Assembly: GCA_946480065.1 (NCBI GenBank)
Contig: CAMLJA010000057.1
Span: 1 to 9,755 of the forward strand
Source: an uncultured Thermomonas sp.
Lineage (GTDB): Bacteria > Pseudomonadota > Gammaproteobacteria > Xanthomonadales > Xanthomonadaceae
Direction: 5' to 3'
DNA: 9,755 nt
Below, piece by piece: positions 6,961 through 9,755 of the stretch (within the stretch, counting starts at the first letter, position 1; the number at the start of each line of letters is the position of its first letter). The translations under genes were made by a program, and so were the position numbers. Below the pieces are notes generated by a model, which was given only the letters and a program-made list of their open reading frames with translations, was not told where the DNA came from and ran no database searches.

Positions 6961-7932
6961 TCAGCCGGGCGCGAGCGCCAGCAACGCCGGCAGCGCGTCG
7001 AGGTCGACGTTGCCGCCGGAAAGCACGATCCCGACCCGGCGCCCCGCGAACGGGCCGGGGTGCGCCAGCACCGCCGCCAGCGCGATCGCCGACGACGGCT
7101 CCACCAGCTGCTTGGTGCGGGTCCACAGCAGGCGCATCGCCGCCACCACGCCGGCATCGTCCACCGTCAGCACCTCGGCGCCGGCCTCGCGCAGCAGCGC
7201 GAAGTTGGGCGCGCCCAGGGTGCCGCGCAGGCCGTCGCAGACGGTGTCGGGCACGAAGTCGTGGTCCAGCGCGCCGCGCGCGAACGAGCGCGCGCCGTCG
7301 GCCGCGCCCTCGGGTTCGGCCAGGTAGAGCCGGCAGCGCGGCGCCAGCGCGCGCATCGCCAGCGCGGCGCCGGCGGCCAGCCCGCCGCCGCCCAGCGGCA
7401 CCACCAGCGCGTCCAGGTCGGGCTGCGCGGTGAGCAGCTCCAGCGCGGCGGTGCCCTGGCCGGCGATCACGCGCGGATCGGTGTACGGATGCACCACCGT
7501 GCCGCCGGTCTCCGCCTGCACGCGGGCGCAGGCGGCCTCGCGCGCGGCGATGGTGGGCGCGCAGGCGTGCAGGGTCGCGCCGTAGTGCGCGATCGCCGCC
7601 AGCTTCGCGCGCACCGCGCCCTCCGGCACCACCACGTGGCAGGGGATGCCGCGCAGCTTCGCCGCCAGCGCCAGCGCGGCGCCGTGGTTGCCGGAGGAGT
7701 GCGTCACCACGCCGCGCGCGGCGGTGGCGTCGTCGAGGGCGAACACCGCGTTGCAGGCGCCGCGGAACTTGAACGCGCCGATCCGCTGCAGGTGCTCGGC
7801 CTTGAAGTGGAGCGACGCCCCGGCGTCGGTGTCCAGCGCCTGCGAATGCAGCACGGGCGTGGCGTGCGCGTGCGGGGCGATCCGCGCGGCGGCGGCCAGG
7901 ACGTCGTGGAAGGTGGGCGCGGCGTGCGGCAT
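6961..7932 (-). CDS. Threonine/serine dehydratase (PLP fold type II, serine racemase-like)
   Basis: The 323-residue protein is a pyridoxal-phosphate enzyme of the TdcB/serine racemase group, which deaminates L-threonine or L-serine to a keto acid and ammonia or racemises serine. The PLP lysine is K55 in GAFKFRGA. The substrate loop SSGNHG is at 79-84, the phosphate-binding GGGGLAAG at 181-188, and SGGN with the pyridine-contacting serine at 305-308. E206, A210 and D212 match the divalent metal site of serine racemases. There is no C-terminal ACT domain, so it is not the isoleucine-inhibited biosynthetic IlvA. Catabolic dehydratase, serine racemase and threo-3-hydroxyaspartate ammonia-lyase cannot be told apart here. 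It converges on the permease with three bases between stop codons, and a 5-bp hairpin (6951-6955 with 6963-6967) spans that junction. The start has no Shine-Dalgarno sequence. Confidence 0.92.
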   Translation of the reverse strand: MPHAAPTFHDVLAAAARIAPHAHATPVLHSQALDTDAGASLHFKAEHLQRIGAFKFRGACNAVFALDDATAARGVVTHSSGNHGAALALAAKLRGIPCHVVVPEGAVRAKLAAIAHYGATLHACAPTIAAREAACARVQAETGGTVVHPYTDPRVIAGQGTAALELLTAQPDLDALVVPLGGGGLAAGAALAMRALAPRCRLYLAEPEGAADGARSFARGALDHDFVPDTVCDGLRGTLGAPNFALLREAGAEVLTVDDAGVVAAMRLLWTRTKQLVEPSSAIALAAVLAHPGPFAGRRVGIVLSGGNVDLDALPALLALAPG

Positions 7933-7938
7933 CGGCGC

Positions 7939-7944
7939 ATGCTA
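7939..7944 (-). promoter_or_regulatory. Putative -10 of the dehydratase gene
   Basis: TAGCAT read on the minus strand (7944 to 7939) ends exactly 6 nt before the ATG at 7932, with GCGCCG between. It fits a TAnnnT -10 that would start the mRNA at the initiation codon. No good -35 is visible at 16-18 bp. Confidence 0.35.
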
Positions 7945-7960
7945 GCGCAGGGCGCGGCGC

Positions 7961-8019
7961 CTGAATCGTTCAGCGCGCGCGCAGCCGGTTCCGGCCGGAT
8001 TAAGCACGGATTCAATCCG
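7961..8019. promoter_or_regulatory. Operator-like repeats between divergent dehydratase and lipoprotein genes
   Basis: This 126-bp divergent spacer holds three short symmetric elements. CTGAA-TCG-TTCAG is a palindrome at 7961-7973. GCCGG-TT-CCGGC lies at 7984-7995. CGGATT occurs at 7996-8001 and again 11 bp later at 8007-8012, and the second copy forms a perfect inverted repeat with AATCCG (8014-8019). Repeats one helical turn apart suit a regulator binding one face of the DNA. I do not recognise the regulator, and no convincing -35/-10 for the lipoprotein gene is visible. Confidence 0.25.
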
Positions 8020-8059
8020 CCGGCACCAAGCTGGATCCACGACACAGGGGGAAGACCCG

Positions 8060-8611
8060 ATGCTCCGCAAGTTCCTGCTCCCGGCCCTGGCGGCCGCAAC
8101 CCTCGCCGGCTGCGCCACCGGCTACGGCTACCGTGGCGGCAATGGCGACTACTATTACGGCCGCCCGACCGTGGAATACCGCCACGTCTCCCCGTACGGG
8201 TATTACGGCGGCGGCTACTACGGCGGCGGTTATGGCCTGTATGGCGGCTACGGCTACGGTTCGCCGTACTACTACGCGCCCTACTACTCGCCGTACTGGT
8301 ACCGGCCGCGCCCGCACCACGGCGGCCACGACCACGACGGCGACCACGATGGCGACCACGATGGCGACCACCACGACGGCGGCAGCGCCGGCAGCGACGA
8401 GCGCCTGCCGCCCTGGCGCAATCCGGGCCGGCTGGCCGATCTGCGGCAGCAGCGGCAGCAGCAACCCGAGGCGCGGATCCAGCGCGCGCCCGCGCCGATG
8501 CGGATCGAGCGCCCGGCGCGCAGTGCGCCCAGCATGCCGATCCGGCGCGAGGCCGGCTCGCGCATGGGCGGGATGATCCGCGCCGCCAAGGCCCGCCAGG
8601 CCGTCGAATAA
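8060..8611 (+). CDS. Putative lipoprotein, Gly/Tyr-rich with His/Asp repeats
   Basis: I do not recognise a named family. The 183-residue product starts with a lipoprotein signal peptide: basic MLRK, a hydrophobic core, and lipobox LAGC with the modified cysteine at C18, so it should be lipidated and exported to the periplasmic face of a membrane. Residues about 21-75 are rich in Tyr and Gly (runs such as YYGGGYYGGGYG) with Pro-Tyr clusters. Residues about 86-108 contain HDHDGDHDGDHDGDHHD, a possible metal-binding segment. The C-terminal part is Arg/Gln/Pro-rich, basic and probably unstructured. The start is well supported by AGGGGGAAG 7 nt upstream, the clearest ribosome site in the window. 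It appears monocistronic with a strong hairpin after its stop. Similar small repetitive lipoproteins occur in Lysobacteraceae without known function. Confidence 0.85.
   Translation: MLRKFLLPALAAATLAGCATGYGYRGGNGDYYYGRPTVEYRHVSPYGYYGGGYYGGGYGLYGGYGYGSPYYYAPYYSPYWYRPRPHHGGHDHDGDHDGDHDGDHHDGGSAGSDERLPPWRNPGRLADLRQQRQQQPEARIQRAPAPMRIERPARSAPSMPIRREAGSRMGGMIRAAKARQAVE
8330..8380 (+). repeat. Tandem 12-nt repeat encoding Asp-His-Asp-Gly
   Basis: The unit GACCACGAYGGC occurs at 8330-8341, 8342-8353 and 8354-8365, followed by a variant with an extra CAC codon at 8366-8380. In frame it encodes DHDG, DHDG, DHDG, DHHDGG. The near-identical DNA units make this a slippage-prone tract, so copy number may differ between strains without breaking the frame. 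Confidence 0.85.
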
Positions 8612-8621
8612 CGTGCGCCGA

Positions 8622-8657
8622 GTCACGACCCGCGCCATTCGTCGGCGCGGGCGTGAC
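8622..8657 (+). terminator. Strong 3' hairpin after the lipoprotein gene
   Basis: GTCACG plus CCCGCGCC (8622-8636, one bulged A at 8628) pairs perfectly with GGCGCGGG plus CGTGAC (8644-8657) around a 7-nt loop, a 14-bp GC-rich stem 10 nt after the stop codon. No T-run follows, so it would be an atypical terminator or an mRNA 3'-end stabiliser. Its 3' arm can alternatively pair with GTCAC at 8665-8669, and GCGTC/GACGC (8663-8667 with 8675-8679) forms a further competing hairpin. Confidence 0.5.
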
Positions 8658-8785
8658 CGGATGCGTCACTGTGCGACGCGGACAGGGTAAGCTGCCGGAG
8701 CCGGCGAACCGTGGGGCCCTCCGGATCCCCCCTGTTCCGTCTCCCCGCGGTCGCCGGCGCTCCGATTCGCCGGCGGCGCGGCCCG

Positions 8786-8825
8786 AAAAAAGTGAGGGCC
8801 GAATGTCCCCCGACATTCGGCCCTC
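8786..8825 (-). terminator. Intrinsic terminator, minus strand
   Basis: GAGGGCCGAATGTC (8794-8807) and GACATTCGGCCCTC (8812-8825) form a perfect 14-bp stem with a 4-nt loop. On the minus strand it is followed after two bases by six T residues (8791-8786), the standard form of a Rho-independent terminator. On the plus strand the downstream side has no T-run, so it does not serve the lipoprotein gene canonically. It is by far the clearest terminator in the window, yet no recognised minus-strand gene precedes it. Confidence 0.85.
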
Positions 8826-8902
8826 GAGCATCCTCGTCGTGCGCAGGGCCGGCCCCTGTTCAGTCCGGTCCATCGCCAGATGGCGTGCCACGCCGAGTGC
8901 TG
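8786..8902 (-). ncRNA. Candidate sigma-54-dependent small RNA
   Basis: Read on the minus strand from about 8902 to 8786, the predicted transcript of about 117 nt holds stem-loops at 8894-8882 (GGCGT/ACGCC, 3-nt loop), 8882-8871 (CATC/GATG, 4-nt loop; shares one base with the first) and 8858-8844 (CAGGG/CCCTG, 5-nt loop), and ends in a strong intrinsic terminator (8825-8786). A near-consensus sigma-54 promoter lies at the right distance upstream. No minus-strand gene enters from the right that would need this terminator, and no open reading frame explains the region. Four GGA motifs occur, but none is clearly a CsrA/RsmA loop. I cannot match it to a named RNA family from memory. Confidence 0.5.
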
Positions 8903-8913
8903 CAGGGACTAAC

Positions 8914-8928
8914 GCAGGAACCGTGCCA
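8914..8928 (-). promoter_or_regulatory. Candidate sigma-54 (RpoN) -24/-12 promoter
   Basis: The minus strand from 8928 to 8914 reads TGGCACG-GTTC-CTGC, against the RpoN consensus TGGCACG-N4-TTGC. The GG and GC doublets have the required spacing, the base before TGGCACG is the preferred pyrimidine, and the only core mismatch is C for T at the first base of the -12 element. The start point would be near 8902. No activator site is visible in the short space before mnmG. An alternative sigma-70 reading (TTGGCA as -35) lacks a -10 at suitable spacing. Confidence 0.5.
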
Positions 8929-8957
8929 ACTCCCCGAACGCGAATCCCGGCGCGCGC

Positions 8958-8963
8958 GATAAT
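8958..8963 (+). promoter_or_regulatory. Putative -10 of mnmG
   Basis: GATAAT matches the sigma-70 -10 consensus at five of six positions and ends 6 nt before the mnmG ATG, so the mRNA would begin at the start codon. No Shine-Dalgarno sequence intervenes and no clear -35 is present at 16-18 bp. Confidence 0.45.
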
Positions 8964-8969
8964 GGCCCC

Positions 8970-9755
8970 ATGAGCCGTTCCTTCTACCAGCACGACGTCA
9001 TCGTGATCGGCGGCGGCCACGCCGGTACCGAAGCCGCGCTGGCCGCCGCCCGCGCCGGTGCGCGCACGCTGCTGCTGACCCACAGCATCGAAACCGTGGG
9101 CGCGATGAGCTGCAACCCCGCCATCGGCGGCATCGGCAAGGGCCACCTGGTCAAGGAGATCGACGCGCTGGGCGGCATCATGGCGCGCGCCGCGGACGCC
9201 GCCGGCATCCAGTGGCGCACGCTCAACGCGTCGAAAGGCGCCGCCGTGCGCGCCACCCGCTGCCAGGCCGACCGGTCGCTGTACCGCGCCTTCATCCGCC
9301 GCGCGGTGGAGACCCAGCCCAACCTCACCGTATTCCAGGCCGCGGTCGATGACCTGGTCATCGAGCAGGACGCCGTGCGCGGCGCGATCACCCACACCGG
9401 CCTGCGCTTCCACGCACCGGCCGTGGTGCTGACCGCCGGCACCTTCCTCGCCGGCAAGATCCACATCGGCGAAACCCAGTACGCCGCCGGCCGCATGGGC
9501 GATCCGCCGTCCACCGCGCTGGCGCACAAGCTGCGCGAAGGCCGCTTCGTGGTCGACCGGCTGAAGACCGGTACGCCGCCGCGCATCGATGGCCGCACGC
9601 TGGACTATTCGGTGATGGCCGAGCAGCCCGGCGACGACCCGCGCCCGGTGATGTCGTTCCTGGGCAGCACCGCGGACCATCCGCCGCAGGTCAGCTGCTG
9701 GATCACGCACACCAGCGAGCGCACCCACCAGATCATCCGCGACGCGCTGCACCGC
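8970..9755 (+). CDS. mnmG: tRNA uridine-5-carboxymethylaminomethyl(34) synthesis enzyme MnmG, N-terminal part
   Basis: MnmG (GidA) works with the GTPase MnmE to place a carboxymethylaminomethyl group on wobble uridine 34 of certain tRNAs, using FAD and a folate one-carbon donor. The window holds the first 262 codons; the reading frame is open to the last base and the family is usually about 630 residues. The FAD-binding [10 protein letters not shown] is at 14-23, [20 protein letters not shown] at 47-66, the conserved [16 protein letters not shown] at 86-101, and [13 protein letters not shown] and [10 protein letters not shown] near 155-206. ATG at 8970 gives the standard N-terminus directly before the FAD motif. 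The start has no ribosome-binding site but a GATAAT hexamer 6 nt upstream. A candidate small RNA is transcribed away from it on the other strand. Confidence 0.98.
   Translation, partial: MSRSFYQHDVIVIGGGHAGTEAALAAARAGARTLLLTHSIETVGAMSCNPAIGGIGKGHLVKEIDALGGIMARAADAAGIQWRTLNASKGAAVRATRCQADRSLYRAFIRRAVETQPNLTVFQAAVDDLVIEQDAVRGAITHTGLRFHAPAVVLTAGTFLAGKIHIGETQYAAGRMGDPPSTALAHKLREGRFVVDRLKTGTPPRIDGRTLDYSVMAEQPGDDPRPVMSFLGSTADHPPQVSCWITHTSERTHQIIRDALHR

Noticed and set aside
8330..8380. Short tandem units considered as a CRISPR array or mobile repeat
   Set aside because: The units are contiguous, 12 nt, in frame and coding; there are no spacers.
8753..8774. GCCGGCG / CGCCGGC hairpin with an 8-nt loop as a plus-strand terminator
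   Set aside because: It has no following T-run, and such 7-bp GC hairpins are common by chance at this base composition.
8711..8962. 83-codon frame in the gap before mnmG
   Set aside because: It has no ribosome site, runs through the perfect 14-bp terminator hairpin, and has no domain; the region reads better as an RNA gene on the other strand.
7704..9752. 682-codon minus-strand open frame across the dehydratase, lipoprotein and mnmG regions
   Set aside because: It is out of frame with the dehydratase and antisense to the lipoprotein and mnmG genes, which have clear motifs; low-complexity composition again indicates a GC artefact.

Overview
The window is very GC-rich chromosomal DNA. Its gene content and order (tRNA-Arg, ubiA, comF facing a bioB-bioF-bioH-bioC operon, then mnmG) and the protein sequences point to a gammaproteobacterium of the Lysobacteraceae/Xanthomonadaceae (Lysobacter, Luteimonas, Stenotrophomonas, Xanthomonas relatives). 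This placement rests on recalled family resemblance, not on a search.

Layout. Positions 1-230 hold a tRNA-Arg(CCG) gene on the minus strand. The last 16 nt of the tRNA and 39 nt of its trailer are repeated exactly at the left edge of the window, as an attachment-site duplication would look. ubiA (309-1232, +) follows and converges on comF (1252-1977, -). comF is divergent, across only 49 bp, from a tightly packed operon bioB-bioF-bioH-bioC-DMT permease (2027-6957, +) whose last four genes are joined by a 3-nt gap or by 8- and 4-nt overlaps. A PLP-dependent threonine/serine dehydratase (6961-7932, -) converges on the operon and is divergent from a Gly/Tyr- and His/Asp-rich lipoprotein gene (8060-8611, +). 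After a 358-bp intergenic region comes the first 262 codons of mnmG (8970 to window end, +).

How it works together. BioC makes the methylated malonyl thioester that enters fatty acid synthesis, BioH removes the methyl group once a pimeloyl thioester is built, and BioF and BioB perform the first and last steps of biotin ring assembly. BioA and BioD are not in the window. A 34-bp inverted repeat (1934-1967) with the conserved core of BirA operators covers the best -35 element for bioB and lies inside the first codons of comF.

Most unusual signals. (1) In the gap before mnmG, the minus strand carries a near-consensus sigma-54 promoter, three small hairpins and a strong intrinsic terminator, in the right order and spacing for an unannotated small RNA of about 117 nt. 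(2) Three genes that head their transcripts (ubiA, the dehydratase, mnmG) have a -10-like hexamer exactly 6 nt before ATG, predicting leaderless mRNAs. (3) A 10-TM drug/metabolite-type permease is translationally coupled to the biotin operon. (4) The tRNA 3' end is duplicated at the window edge. I found no CRISPR array, no transposase and no clear new multi-gene system; the protein-coding genes are mostly housekeeping.
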